DNA from: Terriglobales bacterium
GTDB taxonomy: Bacteria; Acidobacteriota; Terriglobia; Terriglobales; Acidobacteriaceae
Reading direction: 5' to 3'
NCBI GenBank assembly: GCA_025934735.1
Contig: JAICWP010000010.1
Location: forward strand, 124,001 to 188,000
DNA: 64,000 nt
Under the pieces are notes generated by a model. That model was not told the origin of the DNA. It saw nothing but the letters and a program-made list of their open reading frames with translations, and did no database searches. Positions within the stretch are counted from its first letter, which is position 1; each line of letters begins with the position of its first letter. This document shows positions 24,157 to 33,117 of the stretch, in pieces. The translations under genes were made by a program, and so were the position numbers.

Positions 24157-24909
24157 TTACTTGCGAAACAAATCCCCAATCGCCTGCTTCATCACCTCGC
24201 GGCCCACCTCGGAGATGGACCTGGTCAGTGGAATGTCCTTGGGGCACACCTCGACGCAATTCTGCGCGTAGCCGCACTCGTGGATGCCGCCATCGCCCAT
24301 CAGCGCCGACAGCCGCTCCCGTTTGAGCGCCTTGCCCGTGGGATGGGTATTGAACAGCCGCACCTGCGAAATAGTTGCCGCCCCGACGAACCCGGTGCTC
24401 TCGTTGAATTGGGGGCAGGCCTCCATGCAGCAGCAGCAGGAAATGCACCGCGAGAGCGGGTAGGCGGCCTCCTGGTCTTCGGGCAGCAGGCGCGGTCCGG
24501 AACCCAGGTCGTAGCTGCCGTCTATCGGCACCCAGGCCTTCACCCGCTTCAGGTTCTCGAACAGCACCGAGCGGTCCACGGTCAGGTCGCGCACTACGGG
24601 AAATTTGCTGAGCGGTTCCAGCCGGACGGGCTTTTCCAGGTTATCAATCAGCGCCGAGCAAGCCATGCGGACGCGCCCATTGATGCGCATGGCGCAGGAG
24701 CCGCACACCTCTTCCAGGCAGTTCGACTCGTACGTAATTGGGGTCGTCGCTTTGCCCTGACGGGTGGTGGGGTTAAGCGCGATGTCCATCAGAGCGGAAA
24801 TCACGTTCATGCCCGGCCGATAGGGGATCTCGAATTCTTCCCAGTAAGACTTGGAGTCAGGGCCGTTCTGGCGTTTGATCTTGATGAGGACGGTGTTGTT
24901 GTTGGCCAT
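24157..24909 (-). CDS. sdhB: Succinate dehydrogenase iron-sulfur subunit
   Basis: A 250-residue iron-sulfur subunit of complex II, which carries electrons from FAD to quinone. The 2Fe-2S site is SNCLEEVCGSCAMRINGR; the 4Fe-4S and 3Fe-4S ligands are in CISCCCCMEACPQ and NCVEVCPKDIPLTRSI, with CGYAQ between. The sequence type matches the Bacillus-like (type B) enzymes. ATG at 24907-24909 fits the family; the frame extends six codons further without support. It is the last gene of sdhCAB, separated from sdhA by 126 bases rich in AGCTAG-like repeats. Confidence 0.95.
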   Translation of the reverse strand: MANNNTVLIKIKRQNGPDSKSYWEEFEIPYRPGMNVISALMDIALNPTTRQGKATTPITYESNCLEEVCGSCAMRINGRVRMACSALIDNLEKPVRLEPLSKFPVVRDLTVDRSVLFENLKRVKAWVPIDGSYDLGSGPRLLPEDQEAAYPLSRCISCCCCMEACPQFNESTGFVGAATISQVRLFNTHPTGKALKRERLSALMGDGGIHECGYAQNCVEVCPKDIPLTRSISEVGREVMKQAIGDLFRK

Positions 24910-25035
24910 AAGAGAAGCACTCAGCAATCAGCACTCAGCCTGCCGAACTGAGTGCGGCACTCCGTAGCTGGCTAGCTTTCTAGCTGGTCGGGCCCAAAGA
25001 GCTAGTTAGCTAGTCAGCCAGACAGCTAGTCCGCT
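24910..25035. repeat. AGCTAG-rich spacer between sdhA and sdhB
   Basis: This intra-operon gap contains many near-copies of AGCTGG/AGCTAG (for example 24966-25030) and an ACTCAGC/ATCAGC series at 24918-24955. A similar stretch, GGTAGCTGGTAG...CAGCCAGCAGCTAGTC, sits between the squalene-hopene cyclase gene and hpnH (61975-62040). No gene or clear hairpin terminator is seen. Confidence 0.45.
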
Positions 25036-26805
25036 TCAATACTTCCTCGCCCGCGGCGGAATCAGCGAAATGTCCACCGGCTCGAACTCAAAGCGCGGCT
25101 CATCGGCGTCAGGCGCGAAATACGCCTTGGTTGTTTTCAGCCAGTTCTTGTCGTCGCGCTCCGGGAACTCCGGCTTGTAGTGCGCGCCCCGCGATTCGTC
25201 GCGCATGCGCGCCCCCTGCGCGATGACCCGCGCCAGTTGCAGCATGTTGTAGAGCTGGCGGGTGAACGCAAACGTCGTGTTGGCCCACTGCGAGCGGTCG
25301 CTCAGGTTCAACTTGCCGTAGCGCTCCAGCAGTTCGCACAGTTTCGTATCGGTCTGCGCCAGGTCTTTGTTGTCGCGGATAACGGTGCAGGTGCGGGTCA
25401 TCACGTCGCCCAGCTCGCGCCAGATCTGGAAGGGATTCTCGCTCCCATCCGCCTTCAGCAGCTTGCCGTTGATTTCTTCCTGCCGCTTGCGCTCGGCATC
25501 CAAATGGCCGTTGCCGGCCGCCGCCTTCTGCCCGCGCGCGTACTCCACCGCTGCTGGTCCCGCCACTCCTCCGCCAAATATGCAGGAAACCAGTGAATTC
25601 GCCCCCAGCCGATTGGCGCCGTGATATTGGTACTCGCACTCGCCCGCCGCGAACAGCCCGGGAATGTTGGTGGCCTGCTTGAAGTCCACCCACAAGCCGC
25701 CCATGGTGTAGTGCATGCCAGGGAAAATCTTCATGGGCGTGTCGCGCGGATCATCGCCCACAAACTTTTCGTAAATCTCGAGAATGCCCTCCAGCTTGCG
25801 GTCCAGCACCTTGCGGTCAATGTGCGTCAGATCGAGATAGACCATGGGCTGGCCGTCAATGCCCAACTGGTGTTCGTAAACCACCTTGAAGATGGCACGG
25901 GTGGCCACATCCCTCGGTACCAGGTTGCCGTACTTGGGATACCACTCCTCCAGGAAGTACCAGCGCTCGCTCTCCGGGATGGACTTGGGGTCGCGTTTGT
26001 CGCCCTTCTGCTTGGGCACCCACACCCGCCCGCCCTCGCCGCGCGCCGACTCCGACATCAGCCGCAGCTTGTCTTCGCCCGGAATGGACGTGGGGTGTAC
26101 CTGGATGAACTCGCCATTGGCGTAGAAGGCCCCCTGCTGGTAAAGCGCTGACTGCGCCGAGCCGGTACACACCACCGAGTTGGTGGATTTGCCGAAGATG
26201 GCGCCAATGCCGCCGGTGGCGATGATGACCGCGTCGGCCGGGAAGGTGCGCACCTCCATGGTGTGCAGGTCCATGGCGCAGATGCCGCGGCACACGCGGT
26301 TGCCGTCGAGCACGGCGGAGAGAAATTCCGAGTGTTCGAACTTCCTGACCTTCCCGTCGGCCTCGTGCCGCCGTACCTGCTCGTCCAGCGCGTAGAGCAA
26401 CTGCTGCCCGGTGGTGGCGCCCGCAAAAGCGGTGCGGTTATAAAGCGTGCCGCCAAAGCGCCGGAAATCCAGCAGCCCTTCCGGCGTGCGGTTGAAGGGC
26501 ACGCCCATGCGGTCGAGCAAGTCAATAATCCCCGGAGCCGCATCGCACATTTCTTTTACCGGCGGCTGGTTGGCCAGAAAGTCGCCGCCATAGACGGTAT
26601 CGTCGAAGTGCTGCCAGGTGGAATCGCCTTCGCCCTTCAGGTTCTTGGCCGCATTGATGCCCCCCTGGGCGCACACCGAATGCGAGCGCTTCACTGGCAC
26701 GATGGAAAACAGGTCCACCTGCCCGCCCATTTCGGCGATCTTGATGACGGCCGACAGCCCTGCCAGCCCGCCCCCGACTACGATGATTTTTGGATTCGCT
26801 GCCAT
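25036..26805 (-). CDS. sdhA: Succinate dehydrogenase flavoprotein subunit
   Basis: A 589-residue FAD-containing catalytic subunit that oxidises succinate to fumarate. The dinucleotide fold is IIVVGGGLAGLSAVIKIAEMG; the covalent FAD site is RSHSVCAQGGINAAKN; TSIPGEDKLRLMSESARGEGG is the substrate domain and HYTMGGLWVDF and GECEYQYHGANRLGANSL are further core motifs. The insertion pattern and the single membrane subunit upstream fit type B complex II as in Bacillus. ATG at 26803-26805. Middle gene of sdhCAB. Confidence 0.96.
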   Translation of the reverse strand: MAANPKIIVVGGGLAGLSAVIKIAEMGGQVDLFSIVPVKRSHSVCAQGGINAAKNLKGEGDSTWQHFDDTVYGGDFLANQPPVKEMCDAAPGIIDLLDRMGVPFNRTPEGLLDFRRFGGTLYNRTAFAGATTGQQLLYALDEQVRRHEADGKVRKFEHSEFLSAVLDGNRVCRGICAMDLHTMEVRTFPADAVIIATGGIGAIFGKSTNSVVCTGSAQSALYQQGAFYANGEFIQVHPTSIPGEDKLRLMSESARGEGGRVWVPKQKGDKRDPKSIPESERWYFLEEWYPKYGNLVPRDVATRAIFKVVYEHQLGIDGQPMVYLDLTHIDRKVLDRKLEGILEIYEKFVGDDPRDTPMKIFPGMHYTMGGLWVDFKQATNIPGLFAAGECEYQYHGANRLGANSLVSCIFGGGVAGPAAVEYARGQKAAAGNGHLDAERKRQEEINGKLLKADGSENPFQIWRELGDVMTRTCTVIRDNKDLAQTDTKLCELLERYGKLNLSDRSQWANTTFAFTRQLYNMLQLARVIAQGARMRDESRGAHYKPEFPERDDKNWLKTTKAYFAPDADEPRFEFEPVDISLIPPRARKY

Positions 26806-26836
26806 ATAAAAATTTGGCGGCCGCAGCCGCTTCTCG

Positions 26837-27589
26837 TTACGGAATTTGTGCTCCCGTGCTTATCTCCGCGGGCGGCGCCACCTGCGGCGAGGTCAGGAAC
26901 GCCACCATGGTCGCCGTTCCCACGGTGATGAACACCACCGCCACCAGCAAGCACACCACGCCGAACTTGCGCCGCGCGCTCTCGCCGGTAAAAAAGCCCC
27001 ACTTGGCCGCGAACAGCCACAGCCCATAACCAAAATGCCACGACGCCGCGATGATGCCCACGAAATAGAATGCCACCGCCCAGGGGTGATGGAATTCGTT
27101 CTGCACCTTCCAGAAGGCGGCGGCCGAATTGGTCAGCAGGTGCACGCCGTTAAAGCGCATGGACCACACGTGCCAGCCCATGTAGAAAAAAGCGATAGCA
27201 CCCGTCCAGCGCTGCGTGGTGTAGAGCCAGTTGCCGGTCCAGGGATAATCGCCCACGTTGGTCTCGCCCCGGTACCAGATGTAAAAACCGTAGCCGGCAT
27301 GGTAGGCGATCGGGATCCAGATGAAAAAAAGCTCCAGGAAGAAAACGAAGGGCAGTCCGGTGAGAAAGCGGACGTTCTCGTTGTAGGCGGCGGCGCCATT
27401 GGTGGCGAAGGCGTTGGAGAAGAAGTGCTCGACCAGGAAAGCGCCAATGGGAAAGATGCCGCTCAGCGAGTGCAGCCGGCGCCAGAAAAACGAATGCCCC
27501 TGGCCGGCGCGCAGGGGAGCGACTCCTGAATGAGCTCTCGCGGATGCTTTGGACCCGGCAACCGGGGCCGTGCTGCTAACCGATGCCAC
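26837..27589 (-). CDS. sdhC: Succinate dehydrogenase cytochrome b558 subunit (type B)
   Basis: A 250-residue five-helix membrane subunit that binds two haems and quinone. Candidate haem histidines are in WRRLHSLSGIFP, LVEHFFSN, IAYHAGYGFY and YMGWHVWSM. The single large cytochrome subunit, without SdhD, is the type B arrangement. The start is GTG at 27587-27589, seven bases after AGGAG; an ATG in another frame nearby is not used. A good promoter lies 43 bases upstream. First gene of sdhCAB. Confidence 0.92.
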   Translation of the reverse strand: MASVSSTAPVAGSKASARAHSGVAPLRAGQGHSFFWRRLHSLSGIFPIGAFLVEHFFSNAFATNGAAAYNENVRFLTGLPFVFFLELFFIWIPIAYHAGYGFYIWYRGETNVGDYPWTGNWLYTTQRWTGAIAFFYMGWHVWSMRFNGVHLLTNSAAAFWKVQNEFHHPWAVAFYFVGIIAASWHFGYGLWLFAAKWGFFTGESARRKFGVVCLLVAVVFITVGTATMVAFLTSPQVAPPAEISTGAQIP

Positions 27590-27631
27590 GCATTGCTCCT
27601 AAGACTCCGGAATGAAGGCGCGAAACTCTCT

Positions 27632-27661
27632 ATTATCTTTTTCTCGGTGCGGCAGAGTCAA
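27632..27661 (-). promoter_or_regulatory. Sigma-70-type promoter of sdhCAB
   Basis: On the minus strand TTGACT (27656-27661) and GATAAT (27632-27637) are separated by 18 bases. Transcription would begin near 27625, giving a leader of about 36 bases that contains the AGGAG site for the GTG start at 27589. Confidence 0.65.
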
Positions 27662-27810
27662 GGAAGACAGCGTGTACCTGGTGCCGTTTCAGTACTTAGA
27701 GAAGGATGGAAGGTCAGCCAGATCTCATGTTCTCTGTGTCACACTGAGCAACAACAGCGTGACATCCAGCCGCGCAGCGGCGCAACAATGCACCCCCCGA
27801 TAGTCCGCGC

Positions 27811-27893
27811 TTGCACAATTCACCACTGGCTTTGCACAATTCACCACTGACTTCGCACAATTCACCACTGGCTTTGCACAATTCACCACAGAC
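27811..27893. repeat. Four tandem 21-base repeats
   Basis: Four near-identical direct copies of TTGCACAATTCACCACTGGC plus one base, head to tail with no spacers, in the gap 27590-28089. The variants differ at one to three positions (CTGAC, TTCGCAC, CACAGAC). This is a minisatellite, not a CRISPR array. It lies about 150 bases upstream of the sdh promoter. Confidence 0.9.
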
Positions 27894-27901
27894 TAAGATT
27901 C

Positions 27902-28035
27902 GTATCTCGACGGAGCAGATTCGTATCAGGGCACGCCTTCAGGCGTGCCGCCTCCAATCGGTCGCACTGCGGCTTTAGCCGCTGCCTGTTATGCTCAGCC
28001 GCGAAGCGGCACAAGAATGTAGCCTACAGCGTGAG
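27902..28035. repeat. R4-type palindromic element, second copy
   Basis: Begins ATTCGTATCAGGGCACGCC like the copy at 23954, with a GCACGCCT/AGGCGTGC hairpin (27915-27932), then TGCGGCTTTAGCCGCTGC and a CAGCCGCGAAGCGGC hairpin. The remainder of the 500-base gap 27590-28089 holds the sdh promoter, the 21-base repeats and no gene that I can support. Confidence 0.7.
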
Positions 28036-28089
28036 CCGTGGGTGGAAAGTGGAACCATCCCGAGCCCCAGCGGGGCGAAAGAACCTGAC

Positions 28090-28716
28090 CTACCGACTCC
28101 CGCCTTTCTCCATCCACTCCAGAAATTTGCGAAACGCCTTTCCGCGATGGCTGACCCGTGCCTTCTCTGTGGCGGATAATTCTGCGAATGTTTTCCCCAA
28201 CTCAGGAAAATAAAACAGCGGGTCATAGCCGAATCCTCCGGATCCTCGCGGCGCGTGCAGAATCATTCCTTTCGCTTCGCCGCGAAAACTGGCCAGAGCT
28301 TTCCCATTCCCGGCCGCCACAATCACGCACACGAACCGCGCCTGGCGCTGCTCCTCCACTACTGTTTTCAATTCCGCCAGAAGCCGCGCGTTGTTGGCAG
28401 CGTCGCTGGCGTTTTCTTCCGGCGAGTGGGCTGCGTACCGTGCCGAGCGCACCCCCGGCGCTCCCCCCAGCGCTGGCACCTCCAGCCCGGAATCATCCGC
28501 CAGCACGATTGCGTCCGGAGCAAAACGGCTGTAAATTTCCGCCTTCTTGCGCGCATTCGCCTCAAAGGTGGGCTGATCTTCGGCCACCGGGGGCAGGGAA
28601 GAGAAGCCCGGCAGCGCGTCCACAACAATTCCGTGCTCCTGCGCGGCGGCAGCGAAATCGCGCAGTTTACCGGCATTGGAGGTGGCGATCAGCACCGCGG
28701 CCATTCCCGCCATCAT
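28090..28716 (-). CDS. rdgB: XTP/dITP pyrophosphatase (RdgB/HAM1)
   Basis: About 208 residues. This housekeeping enzyme hydrolyses deaminated purine nucleoside triphosphates to keep them out of DNA. Marks are LIATSNAGKLRDF at the start, TFEANARKKAEIY, ADDSGLEVPALGGAPGVRSARYA and the base-binding GGFGYDPLFYFPELGKTFAEL followed by SHRGKAF. Several start codons are possible (TTG 28722, ATG 28716, ATG 28713, ATG 28704); the conserved region begins at the residue after 28704, so the exact start is uncertain by a few codons. It diverges from the next gene. Confidence 0.93.
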   Translation of the reverse strand: MMAGMAAVLIATSNAGKLRDFAAAAQEHGIVVDALPGFSSLPPVAEDQPTFEANARKKAEIYSRFAPDAIVLADDSGLEVPALGGAPGVRSARYAAHSPEENASDAANNARLLAELKTVVEEQRQARFVCVIVAAGNGKALASFRGEAKGMILHAPRGSGGFGYDPLFYFPELGKTFAELSATEKARVSHRGKAFRKFLEWMEKGGSR

Positions 28717-28862
28717 ACTCAACCGTTTTCCAACTGCCCGCTACTAGCTACCAACCATCGTCTTTACAAAATGTTTTATTCCGGAAGCGAACTTTGAAAA
28801 ATCTTGCGGCCCGCAACAACTCTCAAACTAGAATCCGGGTTAGCAAAGATGGAGGTCGAAAT

Positions 28863-29366
28863 ATGCGCAAATGTAAAGGAAGTTGGCTTCCCGCCCTATT
28901 CCTGATTCTGCTCGCGCCCGCTCTGCTGGCTCAAGACCAGCAGAGCGCCCCGCCACCGCAAGCAGCCGCGCCCGGGCCCCACGCTGGCCGCCGCGGCGCC
29001 GAACCGCCGTGCTTCAAGCAGGCCGGTGTCTCCGATGCTACCTGGCAGCAGATCATGGACATTCACAAGAGCACCCACCAGCAGGTGGTGGGCATCTGCG
29101 AAAACACGTCTCTCAAACCGCAGCAGAAGCGCCAAGAGATCCAACAGGCCCGCCAGCAGGCGGAGCAGCAAGTGCATGGCCTGCTCACCCCCCAACAGCA
29201 GGACACGGTGAAGCAGTGCCGCCAGGAGCGCCGGGCAGACCGCAAGGGCATGGGCGGCGGCATGCGGGGCATGCGCCGTGAAGGTGGAGATCCCTGCGCC
29301 CGCATTCTTCGTCAGCAAAACAAAGGCCAGGGCGGACCGCCCGAAGGCTCAGAACCGCAACCGTAG
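28863..29366 (+). CDS. Secreted Gln-rich protein, Spy/CpxP-like
   Basis: A 167-residue protein with a signal peptide (WLPALFLILLAPALLAQ) and a helical mature part with SLKPQQKRQEIQQARQQAEQ and LLTPQQQDTVKQCRQER. The repeated L-x-P/T-x-Q motif and helix-rich composition resemble the periplasmic Spy/CpxP chaperone group, although three or four cysteines (for example PPCFKQAG, ICENTSLK) are unusual for it. GGAGG lies seven bases before ATG 28863; the frame open to 28158 upstream overlaps rdgB and is a shadow. Function as an envelope-stress protein is inference. Confidence 0.72.
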   Translation: MRKCKGSWLPALFLILLAPALLAQDQQSAPPPQAAAPGPHAGRRGAEPPCFKQAGVSDATWQQIMDIHKSTHQQVVGICENTSLKPQQKRQEIQQARQQAEQQVHGLLTPQQQDTVKQCRQERRADRKGMGGGMRGMRREGGDPCARILRQQNKGQGGPPEGSEPQP

Positions 29367-29608
29367 CGGATACGCCTCTGACCCTGAGCGCAGCAGGCTG
29401 GTTCGCCTGCAAATTAGCCTGTGCAGAGACTCTAAGCCGGCTGCGTCTCCTATCAAGACTGCCCAACTCCGAACCCGGTCAGGTACCAAGGTCATCTCGC
29501 TATGCCGCCCAGGGTAGCGCCGGCTTCGCTTACAATGAGAAGAGATTCCGGTCACCGCGGCCGGCTACTCTGCATCTAATCGGGTACGAACTCCAGGTGG
29601 GGGATGTG

Positions 29609-30541
29609 ATGAAGAAGTGCTTAGTTTTGCTTTGTTTGCTCGTGCTGGCCAGCGGCGCTTCGTTTGCCGCTGCTCTGGGGACGGCTACCCAGTCGGTGAT
29701 CCCCTCCGACGTTCAGCAGATCATCTCGGTGGACTACGGTTCACTGCAGAACTCGCCCACCGCCCAGGCCCTCAAAGCCCAGGTCCTGCCGGAAAACCTG
29801 AAGCAGTTTGAGGGCTCGCTGCGCGGCATCGGCCTGAACCCGGAAAAAGAGGTGGACCAGCTCATTTTCGTGTCCTACCGCGCCGGCAAGCAGATAAGGA
29901 CCGTGGGCATTGCCCAGGGCCAGTTCACGCCTCGCCTGGTGCTCAAGAACCTGCGCCTGCGCAAAATCAAGGCCATCAATTATCAGAATTCATATCTCTA
30001 TCCCATGGGCAATGGCATGGAAATGACTTTTCTCGACACTTCCAGCCTGCTCTTCGGGGACGTGGGCGCGGTGAAAGGAGCGCTGGACGCGCGCAATGGC
30101 GCCGCCGCCGCCTTGGACAGCAATTCGCAAGTCACCGACATGATTGGCGGCGTGGAATCGAGCCCGGTGTGGAGCGTGCTGGATGGCGCCGGCACCCAGA
30201 ACATGATGCGCTCCGCCTTGGGCCAGGCCTCGCAGCTCGCCGACTACAACGCGGTTAAGCAGCGCCTGCTGGGCTCGCGCTATGTCATGGACTTTTCCAA
30301 CGGCGTCAGCTTCGACCTGGACGTACTCACCTCTGATTCCATGATGGCGGCCACCATGGCCAACCTGGTGAAGGCGGGCATGATGTTCCGCAAGATGAGC
30401 GCCACCCCGACCGAGAAGCTGGCCATTGACAGCACCAGCGTGGATAATGACGGCTCCACCCTGAAAGTCCACTTCCGCACCGACGACAATCGTTTCCAAT
30501 CGCTGCTGCACTCGGAGCTGTTCGCCGCCGTCTCCCGCTAA
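29609..30541 (+). CDS. Secreted protein of unknown function
   Basis: A 310-residue protein with a signal peptide (CLVLLCLLVLASGASFAAA) and a mature region that reads as an alternating alpha/beta domain: VIPSDVQQIISVDYGSLQNS, KEVDQLIFVSYRAGKQIRTV and LLFGDVGAVKGALDARNG. No catalytic or metal motif is seen. The pattern is one I associate with Acidobacteriota-specific exported proteins. ATG 29609 has AGGTGGG upstream; GTG codons at 29597 and 29606 are alternatives. The gap 29367-29608 before it holds no feature that I can support. Confidence 0.75.
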   Translation: MKKCLVLLCLLVLASGASFAAALGTATQSVIPSDVQQIISVDYGSLQNSPTAQALKAQVLPENLKQFEGSLRGIGLNPEKEVDQLIFVSYRAGKQIRTVGIAQGQFTPRLVLKNLRLRKIKAINYQNSYLYPMGNGMEMTFLDTSSLLFGDVGAVKGALDARNGAAAALDSNSQVTDMIGGVESSPVWSVLDGAGTQNMMRSALGQASQLADYNAVKQRLLGSRYVMDFSNGVSFDLDVLTSDSMMAATMANLVKAGMMFRKMSATPTEKLAIDSTSVDNDGSTLKVHFRTDDNRFQSLLHSELFAAVSR

Positions 30542-30618
30542 CCGCCAAGCCAACGCGCCGGCTGACTGATTGGGTACGCCGGCGCTCCGCAACTCCCGGC
30601 AAAGGCTATACTCCACCG

Positions 30619-30855
30619 ATGTCTTCCATGCTGCGATTTGTGTGGCGAGCCAGCCGTGGCCATCGCCTGGCGCCCTGGCGCAGTCCCTACCTGCGCTGGC
30701 GCATGGAAACCTACAGCGGCATCAAGATGCAGCACATCGGCTTCCTGGAGTTCTGGGGATTCATGTGGCGGGAGCGCCACAACCTGAGGCGTTTCCTGGA
30801 GTGGACCACAGAAATGGAACGCTATGCCCGCCCCGCGGAGAAGCAGGGCGGATGA
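30619..30855 (+). CDS. Small conserved basic protein, unknown function
   Basis: A 78-residue protein rich in Trp, Arg and Met: residues 5-24 read LRFVWRASRGHRLAPWRSPY and the middle HIGFLEFWGFMWRERHNL. The composition and length, plus absence of a competing frame, support a real gene; I have a weak recollection of similar short proteins in other Acidobacteriota. No signal peptide or domain is identified. It could be a membrane-surface-associated peptide, but that is a guess. Confidence 0.6.
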   Translation: MSSMLRFVWRASRGHRLAPWRSPYLRWRMETYSGIKMQHIGFLEFWGFMWRERHNLRRFLEWTTEMERYARPAEKQGG

Positions 30856-31037
30856 AATGTGTAATCAGGTAATCTGTAATTGTTAATTGAGGCAGGCGGC
30901 GCCGTGCGGCGCTGCTGGGCGCCCGGTCGGCGCTGTTCGAAGTACTTCCGCTTTGCCGGACCATACACTCGGAATCATCCCTGAAATACTCGACTTAATT
31001 GCCGGGCCGTCATATGCGCCAAGGCGAATATATTTGT

Positions 31038-31049
31038 TATAATTGGGCG
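31038..31049 (+). promoter_or_regulatory. -10 element and imperfect dyad upstream of arsR
   Basis: TATAAT at 31038-31043 lies inside the AT-rich stretch AATATATTTGTTATAATT (31027-31044), an imperfect dyad of the sort bound by ArsR proteins. Transcription would start close to 31050, which is the likely GTG start of arsR, so the message may have no leader. No good -35 hexamer is seen. Confidence 0.45.
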
Positions 31050-31472
31050 GTGCCGGATAAAAGTGCCATTACAGAGATGGAGCGGCTATTTCAGGGCTTG
31101 GCGGACCGCACCCGCCTGCGGCTGCTGAACCTCATGGCCGATCAGGAAGTTTGTGTCTGCTATTTCGTGGAGATTCTCGAGCTGCCGCAACCGACCATCT
31201 CGCGGCACTTGGGATACCTCCGTCGAACCGGGCTAGTCGCGGCTCGACGCGAAGGCCGGTGGATGCACTACCGTATCTCGGTCCCCCGCGGCCGGCTCGC
31301 CCGCCAGTTGCTGATGGACACGCTGCGCTGGCTCGCTGCTGACAAGCAGATGCAGCGTGACCGTTCACGTCTGACCCGCGCGTGCTGCGCACAGGACAAA
31401 TTCGTCAACCTGCAGGGTGCTCCCGTTCCCCAGCCTGTGCGCGAAGGGGTTGGGGAAAGGCGCTCGATATGA
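31050..31472 (+). CDS. arsR: ArsR-family arsenite-responsive repressor
   Basis: A 140-residue winged-helix repressor. The metal-sensing motif EVCVCYF supplies the Cys pair of classical arsenite sensors, followed by the recognition helix region [19 protein letters not shown] and the wing [12 protein letters not shown]. It should release the ars operator when arsenite binds. GTG 31050 gives the usual family start; ATG 31077 ([13 protein letters not shown]) is the alternative if translation needs a leader. The stop overlaps the ACR3 start by four bases, so repressor and pump are co-translated. First gene of arsR-ACR3-arsC. Confidence 0.9.
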   Translation: MPDKSAITEMERLFQGLADRTRLRLLNLMADQEVCVCYFVEILELPQPTISRHLGYLRRTGLVAARREGRWMHYRISVPRGRLARQLLMDTLRWLAADKQMQRDRSRLTRACCAQDKFVNLQGAPVPQPVREGVGERRSI

Positions 31473-32575
31473 GTGAATCAACCAGTCGCAAGCTTGGATT
31501 TCTGGATCGTTATCTAACGGCGTGGATTTTTGGCGCCATGCTGCTGGGGGTGGTCGCAGGCTGGCTCGCGCCGGGGATCGTGCCGTTCCTCAATAAGTTC
31601 AGCATTGGCACGACCTCCATTCCTATCGCCGTGGGCCTTATCGTGATGATGTACCCGCCCTTCACCAAGGTTCGCTACGAGGAACTCCACGAGGTCTTTC
31701 GTAATAAGCGCGTGTTGGGCCTTTCATTGGTCCAGAACTGGATCATCGGACCGGTCTTGATGTTCGCGCTTGCCGTGATCTTCCTGCGCGGCTACCCGGA
31801 ATACATGGCCGGCCTCATCATGATCGGCCTGGCCCGGTGCATTGCGATGGTGATCGTCTGGAACGAACTGGCAAAAGGCGACACACAATATGCCGCCGGC
31901 TTGGTCGCCTTTAATTCGCTGTTCCAGGTTTTCTTTTATTCGGTGTATGCCTGGCTCTTCATTACGGTCCTGCCGCCCCGGCTTGGCCTTCCCGGCATGA
32001 AGGTCAACGTCTCCATCGCTCAAATCGCGCAGAGCGTATTCGTGTACCTGGGCATTCCGTTCCTTGCGGGTTTTCTGACCCGGACGGTGTTGATCCGGAC
32101 GAGGGGCCGCGAGTGGTACGACCATCACTTTGTGCCGCGTGTGGGCCCGCTGACACTTATCGCGCTGTTGTTCACAATTGTCATCATGTTCTCGCTCAAA
32201 GGCGAGTACATCGTCCGCCTTCCCCTCGATGTGCTGCGCATCGCGGTGCCGCTGCTGATCTACTTCGTTGTGATGTTCCTGGTGTCGTTCTACATGGGCA
32301 GGAAGCTCGGAGCCGATTACTCGAAGACAACGACGCTCTCATTTACCGCCGCATCCAACAACTTCGAACTGGCGATTGCCGTGGCTGTCGCGGTGTTCGG
32401 CATCAACTCCGGCGCTGCGTTCGCGGCCGTGATCGGACCGCTGGTCGAAGTGCCGGTCATGATCGGGCTGGTTAACGTGGCCTTCTATTTCCAGCGCAAA
32501 TACTTTGCCACCGCCCTAACCTTGAATGTCGAGCCGGTCGGCGCCTCGGCGGTTCGCCATTTGGAGCACCCATGA
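31469..32575 (+). CDS. acr3: ACR3 family arsenite efflux permease
   Basis: A 368-residue membrane protein with ten predicted helices. It extrudes arsenite, driven by the membrane potential. The conserved catalytic Cys lies in [13 protein letters not shown] and the helix-9 Glu in [18 protein letters not shown], with [20 protein letters not shown] in helix 2. ATG 31469 and the arsR stop share four bases, and its own stop shares four with the arsC start (32572-32575). A bile-acid symporter-like fold is expected from the family. Confident. Confidence 0.95.
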   Translation: MSESTSRKLGFLDRYLTAWIFGAMLLGVVAGWLAPGIVPFLNKFSIGTTSIPIAVGLIVMMYPPFTKVRYEELHEVFRNKRVLGLSLVQNWIIGPVLMFALAVIFLRGYPEYMAGLIMIGLARCIAMVIVWNELAKGDTQYAAGLVAFNSLFQVFFYSVYAWLFITVLPPRLGLPGMKVNVSIAQIAQSVFVYLGIPFLAGFLTRTVLIRTRGREWYDHHFVPRVGPLTLIALLFTIVIMFSLKGEYIVRLPLDVLRIAVPLLIYFVVMFLVSFYMGRKLGADYSKTTTLSFTAASNNFELAIAVAVAVFGINSGAAFAAVIGPLVEVPVMIGLVNVAFYFQRKYFATALTLNVEPVGASAVRHLEHP

Positions 32576-32994
32576 AAGCGAGAGCGCTATTTCTTTGTAC
32601 GGGGAACTCCTGTCGCAGTCAGATGGCTGAAGGCTTTCTTCGCTATTACGGCGGCGAGGCCTACGAGGCGCACAGCGCTGGAACTAAGCCCTCAACCGTT
32701 AACCCGCTTGCAGTCCAAGCGATGGACGAGGTCGGCATCGACATCTCCGGGCAGCGCTCCAAGAACGTAACCGAATACCTGGGCCAGCACTTCTCGCTCG
32801 TTATTACGGTCTGCGACAACGCCAAGGAGCACTGCCCCATTTTCCCTGGCCCATGTATTCGCGAGCACTGGCCTTTCGAAGATCCCGCGGAAGCCACGGG
32901 AACAGACGAACAGAAGCTGAAGATTTTCCGAAATGTGCGAGATCAGATTAGAGCTCGCATTCAGCGCTTCGTCGCGCAGAAAGCATCAGCATAA
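32572..32994 (+). CDS. arsC: Arsenate reductase, low-molecular-weight phosphatase type
   Basis: A 140-residue enzyme that reduces arsenate to arsenite so that ACR3 can export it. The P-loop is [15 protein letters not shown] with the nucleophilic Cys, and the partner cysteines for the thioredoxin-type disulphide relay are in [16 protein letters not shown]. The tail [19 protein letters not shown] is typical. It overlaps the ACR3 stop by four bases and completes the resistance operon. A multicopper oxidase gene follows after 123 bases on the same strand. Confidence 0.95.
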   Translation: MKARALFLCTGNSCRSQMAEGFLRYYGGEAYEAHSAGTKPSTVNPLAVQAMDEVGIDISGQRSKNVTEYLGQHFSLVITVCDNAKEHCPIFPGPCIREHWPFEDPAEATGTDEQKLKIFRNVRDQIRARIQRFVAQKASA

Positions 32995-33117
32995 GCCCTG
33001 TTGTCGGGCCTTGCGCGTAATGTCCGAGCGGCAATCCGGCAGGTGCCGCCACCCTGGCAACTTCGAAGACTCTAACTGTTGGTTCATCCGAATTTCGTGC
33101 AAGGAGTGAAGAAGATC

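Noticed and set aside
27811-27893. Possible CRISPR array
   Set aside because: The repeats are contiguous 21-base units with no spacers and no cas genes are in the window.
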